In this document: in pieces, positions 38,374 to 47,301 of the stretch
Layout: every line of letters begins with the position of its first letter
How positions within the stretch are numbered: position 1 is the stretch's first letter
Origin: Rothia sp. HMSC078H08
GTDB lineage: Bacteria; Actinomycetota; Actinomycetes; Actinomycetales; Micrococcaceae
NCBI RefSeq assembly: GCF_001808955.1
Contig: NZ_KV795257.1
Coordinates: 1-64,000, forward strand
Reading direction: 5' to 3'
Length of the DNA stretch: 64,000 nt
The notes under the pieces: model-generated
What the model was told of the DNA's origin: nothing
Database searches by the model: none
Seen by the model: the letters and a program-made list of their open reading frames with translations, nothing else
Translations under genes and position numbers: made by a program

Positions 38374-39468
38374 TTACGGGCGGTTCTCAGGAGCCAGCGA
38401 CTCCTCGGTTGCAAAAATCAAGGTCTGCTTCTTACCGCGCGCACCCACCGCCGGGGTCTCCAGCAGCAGCTCCGCGTTCAGATCCTCAGCGTCCAGCTTC
38501 GCGCCAGCCAGAAGGCGGCCGGTCGCATCCTGCTTATCCTCACCGGTGATGAGGAAGAACACGTGACGCGAATTATTGATAATCGGCAGGGTCACCGACA
38601 CACGCTCAGCCGGCGGCTTCGGCGAATCAGAAACCATCACGGTTACAGCCTTACCGCCCTCAACCGGATCCTCCGGCAGACCGGTACCCAGCAGAACCTG
38701 CTTACGGCCCGGGAACAGGGACGCAATGTGACCGTCCGGGCCCATGCCCAGCAGGGTGATGTCAAAGACCGGTGCGGGCCACTGGCCGCCACCGCCACCA
38801 CCGCAGCCTCCGCCGCCGCATCCGCAACCACCTGCGGGCTCAGCAGCCTCAGCATCAAATTCGTCCAGGGTGGTCTCTTCGATGGACTGCTCGGGAGCGG
38901 ACGAACCGCAGCCGCCGCCACCGCAACCACAGCCGCCGGAGCCGCCATGCTCGTGACCCGCGCCGCCACCGTGACCGCCAGTCAACGGAAGTTCGGTCGC
39001 GCCCTCGGGCATCTGCACGGTCACAGCCGGTGCAGAACCGGCGTAGTCACGCATCTCAAAAGCGTAGTGCTCGGCGGCAGCCTCAAGGCCGGTGAAAATA
39101 TCGGACGGGCCCATGCGGTGCACATTGCCCACAACCAGGCCGTGCGAGAGCAGGGGAGCGAGCAGTGCCTCAATAGCCTGGCCGTCATTACGTTCGGGGC
39201 TGCGTTCGGGCACGTAACGCTCATCGGAGAACCAGAAGTGCACGCGGGACCAGTCGATATCCTTCACGCGCTCGTTCTCAGCCCACGCCTTCAAGGTGGC
39301 GATACCCATCGTGCCGCCGGTCAGCGAAATGTGGGCGATGGTGCGCTCAGAGAGCACATGCTCAATGATGTCGAGGATGCGGGTCACCGCGTCCGCTGCG
39401 AGAGCGTCGCGGGTCGGGTGCGCCACCAGGGTGGGGGTGGATGCGCCCATGTTCTGAATCTTAGGCAT
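38374..39468 (-). CDS. pgl: 6-phosphogluconolactonase with Cys/Gly-rich insertion
   Basis: A 364-residue enzyme hydrolysing 6-phosphogluconolactone in the oxidative pentose-phosphate pathway. Family motifs: SLTGGTMG, WFSDERYVP and LLGMGPDGHIASLFPG, then PPAERVSVTLP. The usual length is about 240-260. The excess is an insertion (about residues 160-230) very rich in Gly, Cys and His with two copies of CGCGGGGCG plus GGHGGGAGHEHGG, joined by an acidic linker, placed before the GMGPDGH motif. ATG 39468 is chosen over the longer frame: CGGAGG lies upstream and the start overlaps the opcA stop by 8 nt. The insert may bind metal; this is unproven. Confidence 0.92.
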   Translation of the reverse strand: MPKIQNMGASTPTLVAHPTRDALAADAVTRILDIIEHVLSERTIAHISLTGGTMGIATLKAWAENERVKDIDWSRVHFWFSDERYVPERSPERNDGQAIEALLAPLLSHGLVVGNVHRMGPSDIFTGLEAAAEHYAFEMRDYAGSAPAVTVQMPEGATELPLTGGHGGGAGHEHGGSGGCGCGGGGCGSSAPEQSIEETTLDEFDAEAAEPAGGCGCGGGGCGGGGGGQWPAPVFDITLLGMGPDGHIASLFPGRKQVLLGTGLPEDPVEGGKAVTVMVSDSPKPPAERVSVTLPIINNSRHVFFLITGEDKQDATGRLLAGAKLDAEDLNAELLLETPAVGARGKKQTLIFATEESLAPENRP

Positions 39469-40447
39469 CGAAAACCTCCGGGTATTCTTCGAGATCCAGC
39501 ATGTCTTCAGGCTGGCAGGTGTCATCGACGAGGGTGACGGTGCACAGCGCCTGTTTCAGCACGTCACCGTAGGTGTCGTCCGGGTCGAGGCGGCGCAGCT
39601 CCTCAGAGATGCACTCGGCAAGGGTACGCACCGGCAACGCAATCTGCTGGTCGGGTGCGTACGGGGTGGAGATGGTCGCCACGGAAATGCCGGGGCGGAA
39701 CATCGTCACGGAACCGTCTTCACGCTCAATGCTGACGCGGTACAGGCCGCGGTTTGCCGCGCCGATGGTGGCGAGGTGTACGGGCGCTTCAAGCTTCCAG
39801 CCGAGCCACGTACCGAGCAGCACCACGGACGGGGACTTGCTCGAACCCCACACAACCACGCGGCGTACGGGGGAGGAGGGCATCTGCTCCAGGAGCGCAG
39901 CCAGTTGGGTGCGCCACAGGGTGAGGCGGGTCCACGCCAGGTCGGTATCGCCGGCGCGGTACACCTCGGCGAGGTGCTTGAGAGCCTCTTTCGGGTCCTC
40001 AGCGCGCGCAGAGTCGGTGATACGACGCTGAGCGATACGACCGATGGAGTGCTGTGCTGGGTTCTCCGGAACCGAGTGCGGCCACCAGACCACAATCGGG
40101 GAGTCAGGCAGTAGCAGACCGGAAATCAGTGCCTCAGTCGGGCGGGATGCGCTACCCCAGCCGCGCAGAACAATCATCTCGGATGCGCCGGTGTCGCCGC
40201 CCAGGTGGATTTCTGCATCCAGCTGGTCAGGGTCGAGCGGGTCGTGGGAGATGTGCATGATAATGCGGCTCGGGTGTTCGTGGGAGGCACGAATTGCGGC
40301 GCGCATCGCTTCGCGGGAGTGGCCCTTTTCCGCGAGGACAACGAGGGTGAGTACTCGTCCGCTGCTGAGGCTACCGTTGGCTGCAGCCAGGTTGCTCAGT
40401 TCCTTGTTGATAGCGGAAACGGTGGTGTTATGCAGGTGCGAGATCAC
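39461..40447 (-). CDS. opcA: Glucose-6-phosphate dehydrogenase assembly protein OpcA
   Basis: A 328-residue OpcA-family protein required for full activity of G6PDH in actinobacteria and cyanobacteria. Recognisable stretches: RVLTLVVLAE, SHEHPSRIIMHI, LIVVW-like PIVVWWPHSVPENPAQ, and the C-terminal SEELRRLDPDDTYGDVL. GTG 40447 is selected: GGAGG is 5 nt upstream and its GTGA overlaps the zwf stop by 4 nt, so it is translationally coupled to zwf. A TTG 12 nt further upstream is in frame but has no better site. Confidence 0.95.
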   Translation of the reverse strand: MISHLHNTTVSAINKELSNLAAANGSLSSGRVLTLVVLAEKGHSREAMRAAIRASHEHPSRIIMHISHDPLDPDQLDAEIHLGGDTGASEMIVLRGWGSASRPTEALISGLLLPDSPIVVWWPHSVPENPAQHSIGRIAQRRITDSARAEDPKEALKHLAEVYRAGDTDLAWTRLTLWRTQLAALLEQMPSSPVRRVVVWGSSKSPSVVLLGTWLGWKLEAPVHLATIGAANRGLYRVSIEREDGSVTMFRPGISVATISTPYAPDQQIALPVRTLAECISEELRRLDPDDTYGDVLKQALCTVTLVDDTCQPEDMLDLEEYPEVFDA

Positions 40448-41991
40448 GGGCGCCTCCAAGCGCGGTTGTCACGCTCAAGCATCTCGTGTGCTGAACGCGG
40501 ACCCCACGAACCGGACTCGTAGGGTTCAGGCTTAATGCGGTTTTCTTCCCAGTACTCTTCGAAGGGGTCGAGGATCTTCCAGGAGAGCTCAACTTCTTCG
40601 TGGCGGGGGAACAGCGGCGGCTCGCCGAGCAGAACGTCCAGGATGAGGCGTTCGTAGGCTTCGGGGGACTCTTCGGTGAAGGAGTGGCCGTAGCCGAAGT
40701 CCATGTTGACGTCGCGGATTTCCATCTGGGTGCCGGGCACCTTCGCGGAGAATCGGATGGTCATGCCTTCATCGGGCTGCACGCGGATGACGATGGCGTT
40801 CTGGCCGACCTGCGGGTTTTCACGTTCGCCGAAGAGACGGTCGGAGGACTTCTTCAAGACCACGGCGATTTCGGTGACTCGGCGGCCCAGGCGCTTGCCG
40901 GCGCGCAGGTAGAAGGGGGTGCCTTCCCAGCGGCGGTTTGCGATGGACACCTTCAGCGCTGCGAAGGTTTCGGTGCGGGAGTCTGCGGGGATGTCGTTCT
41001 CGTCGAAGAAGCCGTTGACGTGCTCGCCGCCCTGGTAGCCTGCGGCGTACTGGCCGAGTGCAAAGGAGTTCGGCAGGTCGTCGATACGGACTGCTTCGAG
41101 GACCTTCGCCTTCTCGGCGCGCAGGTGCTTAGCGTCGAGGCTGAGGGGCTCTTCCATGGCGGTGAGAGCGAGCAGCTGCAGCAGGTGGTTCTGGATGACG
41201 TCGCGGGCCGCACCCACGCCGTCGTAGTAGCCTGCGCGGGAGCCGATGCCGATGTCTTCAGCCATGGTGATCTGGACGTGATCCACGTAGTGGGAGTTCC
41301 AGAGGGGCTCGAACATCTGGTTGGAGAAACGCATCGCCAGGATGTTCTGAACGGTTTCCTTGCCCAGGTAGTGGTCGATGCGGAACACGGCGTCGGGCGG
41401 GAAGACTGCCTCCACGATGGAGTTCAGCTCGCGTGCGCTCTCAAGGTTGTGGCCGAAGGGCTTCTCAATGACCACGCGGCGCCAACCGTCGACGGGGTTG
41501 ATGGTGTCGTTATCGCGGGATGCGAGGTCGTGTTCGGCGAGCTTGGTGAGGACCTGCTCGAATGCCTTCGGGGGGATGGAGAGGTAGAAGGCGTGGTTGC
41601 CGTGAGCGCCACGCTCGTCGAGTTCGGCAAGGGTGCTCTTGAGTTGTTCATAGGCTGCGTCGTCGTTGAAGGCACCTTCAACGAATCGCATGCCCTGCTG
41701 GAACTGGTTCCATACGTCCTCGCGGAAGGGGGTGCGGGCGTTTGCCTCAACAGATTCACGCACGTAGGCGCGGAAGTCGTCATCGCTCCAGGGGCGGCGG
41801 CCGAAGCCGACAAGGCCGAAGCTCGGCGGGAGCAAACCGCGGTTCATGAGGTCATACACTGCCGGAAGCAGCTTCTTGCGGGCCAGGTCACCGGTTACGC
41901 CAAAGAAGACGAGCGCGGACGGCCCCGCAATGCGGGTAATGCGGCGGTCGCGAGTGTCCCTGAGGGGGTTCGCTTCATGACCGTTAGTCAC
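40444..41991 (-). CDS. zwf: Glucose-6-phosphate dehydrogenase
   Basis: A 515-residue enzyme oxidising glucose-6-phosphate with NADP in the first step of the oxidative pentose-phosphate pathway. The N-terminal Rossmann motif is FFGVTGDLARKKLLPA. The active-site signature is RIDHYLGKETVQN, and EKPFGHNLESA is conserved. The C-terminus VELSWKILDPFEEYW, then Y-SGSWGP, is typical. The GTG start has AAGGAA about 8 nt upstream. It is the first gene of a zwf-opcA-pgl operon with overlapping junctions, and has its own promoter just upstream. Confidence 0.97.
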   Translation of the reverse strand: MTNGHEANPLRDTRDRRITRIAGPSALVFFGVTGDLARKKLLPAVYDLMNRGLLPPSFGLVGFGRRPWSDDDFRAYVRESVEANARTPFREDVWNQFQQGMRFVEGAFNDDAAYEQLKSTLAELDERGAHGNHAFYLSIPPKAFEQVLTKLAEHDLASRDNDTINPVDGWRRVVIEKPFGHNLESARELNSIVEAVFPPDAVFRIDHYLGKETVQNILAMRFSNQMFEPLWNSHYVDHVQITMAEDIGIGSRAGYYDGVGAARDVIQNHLLQLLALTAMEEPLSLDAKHLRAEKAKVLEAVRIDDLPNSFALGQYAAGYQGGEHVNGFFDENDIPADSRTETFAALKVSIANRRWEGTPFYLRAGKRLGRRVTEIAVVLKKSSDRLFGERENPQVGQNAIVIRVQPDEGMTIRFSAKVPGTQMEIRDVNMDFGYGHSFTEESPEAYERLILDVLLGEPPLFPRHEEVELSWKILDPFEEYWEENRIKPEPYESGSWGPRSAHEMLERDNRAWRRP

Positions 41992-42089
41992 AATATATTC
42001 CTTTGATTGCCTTGGTTGGTTCGTGCGGCGCGCGGTTCGTACCTTGTCGCGCGGAGGCGATGCCGCATTCTGGAAGGTGTGTACCCTGT

Positions 42090-42117
42090 ATTGTACCGGT
42101 TTTGACGGGATTGTCTC
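42090..42117 (-). promoter_or_regulatory. Promoter of zwf-opcA-pgl
   Basis: Read on the minus strand, GAGACA (42117-42112), a 16-nt spacer and TACAAT (42095-42090), about 100 nt before the zwf GTG. Confidence 0.5.
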
Positions 42118-42268
42118 AGTGGCACCCTAATTCACCGAGATTCCCCGAACGGTGAAGCTCTGGCGGGAACCCCGGCGGATTAGGATGCGGTGCCGCGGTG
42201 CGCATCGGGCGGTGCACACCGACAGTGTTTAGTGCCACGCTATATTTTCGATGGCTACTGGGGTGCGG

Positions 42269-43372
42269 CTACTTGGCCTGCTCGAGTGCCTCGCGGACGG
42301 TCTGCAGCAGCTCTTCCCAGGAGACGTCGAACTTGGACAGACCCTCAACCTCGAGCTTCTCCACGACCTCGGTGTAGGAGACACCTGCGGCACCGATAGC
42401 GTCCAGAACCTTGTTGGATTCGGAGTAGTTCGGAACGATAGTGTTGCCGGTGATTTCGCCGTGGTCAGCAACAGCGTTCAGGGTTGCCTCGGGCATGGTG
42501 TTCACGGTATTGGGTGCGACCAGGCCGGTGACGTACAGGGTATCCGGCAGCGAAGGATCCTTCACGCCGGTGGATGCCCACAGCGGGCGCTGTACGTTCG
42601 CGCCGTGTGCCTGCAGGCGTGCCCAACGCTGGGAGGAGAACATTTCCTCGAACACCTCGTAGGCGAGGCGTGCGTTTGCCAGGCCTGCCTTGCCCTTGAG
42701 CTGCACAGCGTCGCCGCCGGCAGCTTCGAGGCGTGCATCGATTTCGGTGTCTACGCGGGAGACGAAGAAGGATGCGACCGAGTGGATGGTGGACAGGTCC
42801 TTGCCGTTCTCCAGCGCCTGCTCCAGGCCGAGCATGTAGGCGTTGATGACCTCGCGGTAGCGGGTCAGGGAGAAGATCAGGGTCACGTTCACGCTGATGC
42901 CAGCAGCCAGGGTCTCTGCGATAGGGCGCAGACCTTCCTGGGTTGCGGGGATCTTAATCATGACGTTTTCGCGGCCTACACGCTCGTAGAGTTCACGTGC
43001 CATCTTGGCGGTGCCTTCGGCGTCGCGTGCCAGGCGGGGGTCAACCTCGATGGAGACGCGGCCGTCAAAACCGTTGGATGCCTTGTAAACGGGTGCGAAC
43101 ACATCGCAGGCTGCGCGTACGTCGTCGCAGGTTGCGGCGAAGACTGCCTCTTCAACGCTTGCGCCAGCGGCGGCAAGTTCACGCATCTGCTCAGCGTATG
43201 CGGCACCCTTGGAGAGCGCGCCAGCGAAGATGGTGGGGTTGGTGGTCACACCGACGACGTTGTGGGTCTTGATGAGTTCGGCGAGGTTGCCGCTGGTCAG
43301 ACGCTCACGGGAGAGGTCGTCAAGCCAGATGGAGACACCGGCGTCGGAAAGCTTCTGAGTGGACTCAGACAT
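42269..43372 (-). CDS. tal: Transaldolase
   Basis: A 367-residue transaldolase of the actinobacterial type, moving a dihydroxyacetone unit between sedoheptulose-7-phosphate and glyceraldehyde-3-phosphate. GVTTNPTIF at the N-terminus and [10 protein letters not shown] (Schiff-base Lys) are diagnostic, with [12 protein letters not shown] following. The C-terminal [16 protein letters not shown] is conserved. It lies 172 bp after tkt with a hairpin between, and GAAGG precedes the ATG. Confidence 0.97.
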   Translation of the reverse strand: MSESTQKLSDAGVSIWLDDLSRERLTSGNLAELIKTHNVVGVTTNPTIFAGALSKGAAYAEQMRELAAAGASVEEAVFAATCDDVRAACDVFAPVYKASNGFDGRVSIEVDPRLARDAEGTAKMARELYERVGRENVMIKIPATQEGLRPIAETLAAGISVNVTLIFSLTRYREVINAYMLGLEQALENGKDLSTIHSVASFFVSRVDTEIDARLEAAGGDAVQLKGKAGLANARLAYEVFEEMFSSQRWARLQAHGANVQRPLWASTGVKDPSLPDTLYVTGLVAPNTVNTMPEATLNAVADHGEITGNTIVPNYSESNKVLDAIGAAGVSYTEVVEKLEVEGLSKFDVSWEELLQTVREALEQAK

Positions 43373-43439
43373 GTGAAAACCTTCGATTCTTTGTCGAAAT
43401 TGAAACTTGAGATAACAGTGAAAACTACTGGGCGGCGGG

Positions 43440-43469
43440 AGGCTCCGGCTGAGCGGTCAGCCGGAGCCT
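43440..43469 (-). terminator. Hairpin between tkt and tal
   Basis: A perfect 12-bp stem GGCTCCGGCTGA (43441-43452) with TCAGCCGGAGCC (43457-43468) and a GCGG loop. It may attenuate read-through from tkt into tal. Confidence 0.65.
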
Positions 43470-43544
43470 ACCCGTTGCGTCCGCACCCCACCCGTACAAG
43501 GGGGAGTGCAGTGTGCGCGGCAGTTACCGCGGCGTTGTTACTGC

Positions 43545-45647
43545 CTACTTAGCGGCGGCGATGGAATCCTTAGCGGCAGCCACGACAGCCTCCGCGGTGA
43601 TACCGAATTCGCGGTACAGGGTCTTCGCATCGGCGGATGCACCGAAGTGCTCGATGGATACGGCGCGGCCTGCGGTGCCGAGCAGGTCGTACCAGCTCAT
43701 TGCCAGGCCAGCCTCGACGGAGACGCGGGCTGCAACCGAGGAGGGCAGAACCGACTCGCGGTACTCTGCGTCCTGCTCAGCGAACCACTCACGTGAAGGC
43801 ATGGAAACCACGCGAGCCGCGATGCCCTGCTCTGCGAGGGTTGCGCGAGCCTGAACAGCGAGCTCAACCTCGGAACCGGTAGCGATCAGGATGACGTCCG
43901 GGGTGCCCTCGGTGTCAGCCATGATGTAGCCGCCGCGTGCGGTGCCCTCAGCGGAAGCGAACTTCTCGCCCTCAGCGTCTGCGTGCACGTCTTCACGAGC
44001 CCAGACGGGCAGGTTCTGGCGGGAGAGCACGATACCTGCGGGGCGGTCGGACTTCTCCAGGATGGTGCGCCATGCGACGGCGGTTTCGTTAGCGTCCGCG
44101 GGGCGAACCACGTCGAAGCCGGGGATGGCGCGCAGGGCGGAGAGGTGCTCGATCGGCTGGTGGGTGGGGCCGTCTTCGCCCACGCCGATGGAGTCGTGGG
44201 TCCACACGTACACTGAGGGAACGCCCATCAGTGCGGAGAGGCGAACGGCCGGGCGCTGGTAGTCGGAGAACACGAAGAAGGTGCCCGAGAATGCGCGGGT
44301 CGGGGAGGAGAGCACAATACCGTTAACGATTGCTGCGGCAGCATGCTCACGAATACCGAAGTGCAGCACGCGGCCGTAGGGGTTACCGGTCCAGTCTTCG
44401 GTGGTTCGCGATGCCGGGTTGAAGGACTCTGCCCCCTTGATGGTGGTCAGGTTCGAGCCGGCGAGGTCAGCGGAGCCGCCCCACAGTTCGGGGAAGGTGT
44501 CAGCAATAGCGTTGATGACGGTGCCGGATGCCGCGCGGGTTGCCACGGAGGTGCCAGCCTCGAACACGGGGAAGGCAGCCTTGTAGTCCGCGGGCAGTTC
44601 GCCTGCAACGAGGCGCTTGTACAGTTCGGCGCGCTCGGGGTTAGCCTTAGCCCATGCCTCGAACTTCTCGTCCCATGCCTTGTGTGCCGCAGCGCCGCGC
44701 TCGCGCAGCTGACGGGTGTGTGCCAGCACGTTCTCCTCGATGAAGAAGCTCTTGGCGGGGTCGAAGCCGAGCAGTTCCTTGGTTGCGGCTACCTCATCGG
44801 CGCCGAGCTTGGAGCCGTGTACTGCGCCGGTGTTCTGCTTGGTGGGGGCGGGGTAGCCGATGATGGTGCGCAGCTCAATGAAGGAAGGCTTGTCGGTGAC
44901 AGCCTTCGCGCGCTCAATAGCGGCGTACAGTTCTGCGACGTCCTCAACGTAGTCGCCGGTGCGGGTCCAGTCCACGCGCTGAACATCCCAACCGTAGGAC
45001 TCGTAGCGCTTTGCTACGTCCTCGGTGAAGGCAACGTCGGTGTCTTCCTCAATGGAGATGTGGTTGCGGTCCCAGACGACAATCAGGTTGCCGAGCTCCT
45101 GGTGACCTGCGAGCGCGCACGCCTCGGCGGTCACGCCCTCCTGCACGTCACCCTCGGAGGCGATGACGTAGACGTGGTGGTCGAAGGGGGAGGTGCCCGG
45201 GGCAGCCTCGGGGTCGAACATGCCGCGCATACGACGCTGTGCGTAGGCGAAGCCAACGGCGGATGCCAGACCCTGGCCGAGCGGGCCGGTGGTGATTTCT
45301 ACGCCCTTGGTGTGCTTGTATTCGGGGTGGCCGGGGGTGAGGGCACCCCAGGTGCGCAGGGCTTCCAGGTCGCTCATTTCGAGGCCGTAGCCGCCGAGGA
45401 ACAGCTGAGTGTACAGGGTGAGGGAGGTGTGGCCGGGGGACAGGATGAAGCGGTCGCGGCCTTCCCAGCGGTCGTCGGCCGGGTCCTGGTTCATGACCTT
45501 CTGGAACAGCAGGTAGGCGACCGGGGCCAGGCTCATCGCGGTGCCGGGGTGGCCGGAGCCGACCTTCTCCACGGCGTCGGCGGCAAGGATGCGGGCGGTG
45601 TCAACGGCTCGCTGATCGGTTTCTGTCCACTGGAGGTTTTCTGCCAC
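43545..45647 (-). CDS. tkt: Transketolase
   Basis: A 700-residue thiamine-diphosphate enzyme of the non-oxidative pentose-phosphate pathway. Motifs include GSGHPGTAMSLAP, the TPP-binding segment ASEGDVQEGVTAEA with VVWDRNHISIEED, and the pyrimidine-domain GEDGPTHQPIEHLSALRAIP. The C-terminal domain has IATGSEVELAVQA. GTG 45647 is chosen because AAAGGA lies 8 nt upstream; the longer frame lacks a site. Length fits actinobacterial Tkt. Confidence 0.97.
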   Translation of the reverse strand: MAENLQWTETDQRAVDTARILAADAVEKVGSGHPGTAMSLAPVAYLLFQKVMNQDPADDRWEGRDRFILSPGHTSLTLYTQLFLGGYGLEMSDLEALRTWGALTPGHPEYKHTKGVEITTGPLGQGLASAVGFAYAQRRMRGMFDPEAAPGTSPFDHHVYVIASEGDVQEGVTAEACALAGHQELGNLIVVWDRNHISIEEDTDVAFTEDVAKRYESYGWDVQRVDWTRTGDYVEDVAELYAAIERAKAVTDKPSFIELRTIIGYPAPTKQNTGAVHGSKLGADEVAATKELLGFDPAKSFFIEENVLAHTRQLRERGAAAHKAWDEKFEAWAKANPERAELYKRLVAGELPADYKAAFPVFEAGTSVATRAASGTVINAIADTFPELWGGSADLAGSNLTTIKGAESFNPASRTTEDWTGNPYGRVLHFGIREHAAAAIVNGIVLSSPTRAFSGTFFVFSDYQRPAVRLSALMGVPSVYVWTHDSIGVGEDGPTHQPIEHLSALRAIPGFDVVRPADANETAVAWRTILEKSDRPAGIVLSRQNLPVWAREDVHADAEGEKFASAEGTARGGYIMADTEGTPDVILIATGSEVELAVQARATLAEQGIAARVVSMPSREWFAEQDAEYRESVLPSSVAARVSVEAGLAMSWYDLLGTAGRAVSIEHFGASADAKTLYREFGITAEAVVAAAKDSIAAAK

Positions 45648-45710
45648 GTGGGGTGTCCTTTCACAACGTGAGTGGATGCGCCAGCAGGCGTGTGCTAGCG
45701 CGCTGTTCAT

Positions 45711-46042
45711 CGGGTGTAACGTGCCTTCGGGGGCGCTTATTCCCGCGCCGGTAGGTACCCGGGTAGGTGCCTTGGTAAGTACCCGGTAGGTGCGGGGAGC
45801 CTGGAGGTTTGTTTCGACCCTTTCGTTTTAACAGGATAGTTCACTGGGCGGAAGTATCCGGTGTGTGAATGCAGACATTCACAGGGTGATACGGGGCTGA
45901 GATGGAGAAAAAAGCGACGCTACAACGCGGGCTCCGCGGATTTCGCGGTGCACGTTTGAGCTGTGTTTCTGAGCTATGCGCTGAATATTGTTCAGTAACG
46001 TAACAATTTTTGTGTAAGTGGTGAAGCTCATGTTAAGGTTGA
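45711..46042. other. Upstream region of tkt
   Basis: No gene seen. On the minus strand TATCCT (45838-45833) is a -10-like box for tkt without a clear -35. On the plus strand, TTGTGT (46010-46015) and TAAGGT (46034-46039), spaced 18 nt, form a candidate promoter pointing into the structured RNA region. Confidence 0.4.
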
Positions 46043-46179
46043 GCAGGAAGGTTGTAGACCGAAACAGTGGTTGGGTCGGTCTGCATCTCGGTGATTGAAG
46101 CCCCTCCTCCGCGTAAGAACCGTTGATTATCTTACTGTGGTGGTGAGATAAAAGGTTCTGGAGGAGGGTGCTTTCTTTT
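46043..46179 (+). ncRNA. Candidate structured small RNA
   Basis: Non-coding on both strands. After a possible promoter, the sequence folds into a hairpin (AGACCG near 46057 with CGGTCT near 46077) and then a long interrupted rod: AGC/CCCUCCUCC (46099-46110) with GGAGGAGGG-U-GCU (46160-46172), AGAACC (46116-46121) with GGUUCU (46154-46159), and UUAUCUUAC (46127-46135) with GUGAGAUAA (46143-46151), ending in UUUCUUUU. The rod with asymmetric bulges recalls 6S or Ms1-type RNAs, but no Rfam family could be assigned. It is divergent from tkt. Confidence 0.45.
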
Positions 46180-46218
46180 AGTCTCGGACCGTGCACTTTG
46201 TGCGTGGTTGAGACTAAA
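46177..46218. terminator. Second hairpin after the candidate RNA
   Basis: TTTAGTCTC (46177-46185) pairs with GAGACTAAA (46210-46218), with an inner GCAC/GTGC stem. It could extend the small RNA or terminate it. Confidence 0.4.
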
Positions 46219-46236
46219 GGTTTGTGTTATATGTAT

Positions 46237-46277
46237 GGGCGCCGGATATGATCGGAACATATCCGGCGCCCGTCTTT
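46237..46277 (+). terminator. Strong GC-rich terminator
   Basis: A perfect 14-bp stem GGGCGCCGGATATG (46237-46250) with CATATCCGGCGCCC (46258-46271), followed by TCTTTT on the plus strand. T residues are only on the plus-strand side, supporting a plus-strand transcript from the RNA region. It could also back-stop the convergent ABC operon. Confidence 0.7.
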
Positions 46278-46350
46278 TAATTTGCGATGAGAAGAAGCTC
46301 TGTCTGCTCTTGCACTGTCTGCGCTTGCGCTGTCTGTATTTGCGCTGCCT

Positions 46351-47301
46351 CTAGTCGGACCACTTGAACTTACGTGAGGCAACAAACCCAATGACCACGG
46401 TCCACACAATGAGGACCCAGTGCGGTTCGGCAAGCCACTGATGCTGAATGAAGTTGCCGCGCAGCGCGTCGCCCAGAGCCGCCGAGGGCGACCACGCCAC
46501 AACCCCGGCGTACCAGTCAGGGAAGGACTTCAGCGGGAACACCACGCCGCCGGCACCGGCAAGAATCACCCAGGCGATATTCACGATGGCGAGGGTCGCC
46601 TCCGCACGCACCGTACCGGCGATGAGCAGGCCCAGCGCCGTAAATGCGCCAGCACCCATGATCATCGTGATGATGGAGCGGGAGACGGCGATAGCGTCCG
46701 GGCGCCACCCCAGGCCGTACCCCAGAACCGCCACCAGGGTGAACTGAATCGCCACGACCACCAGCACCGCAATGCACTTGCCCATAATCAGGCCGTTACG
46801 GCCCAGGGGAGTGGTCGCCAGGAACCGCAGCACGCCGTAGCGGCGATCAAAACCGGTGGCAATGCCCTGGCCGGACAGCGCCGTAGAAATCACGCAGAGC
46901 GCCAGAACGCCGGGGACCGCCGCGTCCATGCGGGAGACCCCGACCGAGTTCGCGTACTCATCAATCAGACCGGTGAACCGCAACGCAATAAGCGCCATGA
47001 CGGGAAAAATAATGTTGAGCATCAGCTGCTCGCCGTTGCGGAGCATCGCCATGGTCTCGTAGCGGCCCTGCTCGATCACGCGCACGAGCGGGTAGTTCGC
47101 GCGCGGGGGAATGTACTCCTCGTCTTCGTCAATAGAAGAGACCCTGGGGCGAGTGTCTACGGCGGAGCGGGTGTTCGCGGTGCGTTCTTCCATTCGGTTC
47201 CCTTCCGCTTGGTTCTCTTTTGCTCGGCTCTCTTCTGCAGGCTTTTCTTTTACTTGGTTTTCTGCTGCCCGGTTATTGTTAGTGCGTGCGGTGTTGCTCA
47301 T
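46351..47301 (-). CDS. ABC-2 type transporter permease
   Basis: A 316-residue permease. A polar, charged N-terminal tail (about 70 residues, Glu/Lys/Asn-rich) precedes six hydrophobic segments, among them LMLNIIFPVMALIALRF, GVLALCVISTALSGQGIA, CIAVLVVVAIQFTLVAVLGYG and AFTALGLLIAG. The start overlaps the ATPase stop by 4 nt. In mycobacteria a similar exporter operon lies divergent from the sufR-suf cluster (Rv1458c-Rv1456c, from memory). The substrate is unknown; annotations as antibiotic or heme-linked exporter would be guesses. Confidence 0.88.
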   Translation of the reverse strand: MSNTARTNNNRAAENQVKEKPAEESRAKENQAEGNRMEERTANTRSAVDTRPRVSSIDEDEEYIPPRANYPLVRVIEQGRYETMAMLRNGEQLMLNIIFPVMALIALRFTGLIDEYANSVGVSRMDAAVPGVLALCVISTALSGQGIATGFDRRYGVLRFLATTPLGRNGLIMGKCIAVLVVVAIQFTLVAVLGYGLGWRPDAIAVSRSIITMIMGAGAFTALGLLIAGTVRAEATLAIVNIAWVILAGAGGVVFPLKSFPDWYAGVVAWSPSAALGDALRGNFIQHQWLAEPHWVLIVWTVVIGFVASRKFKWSD

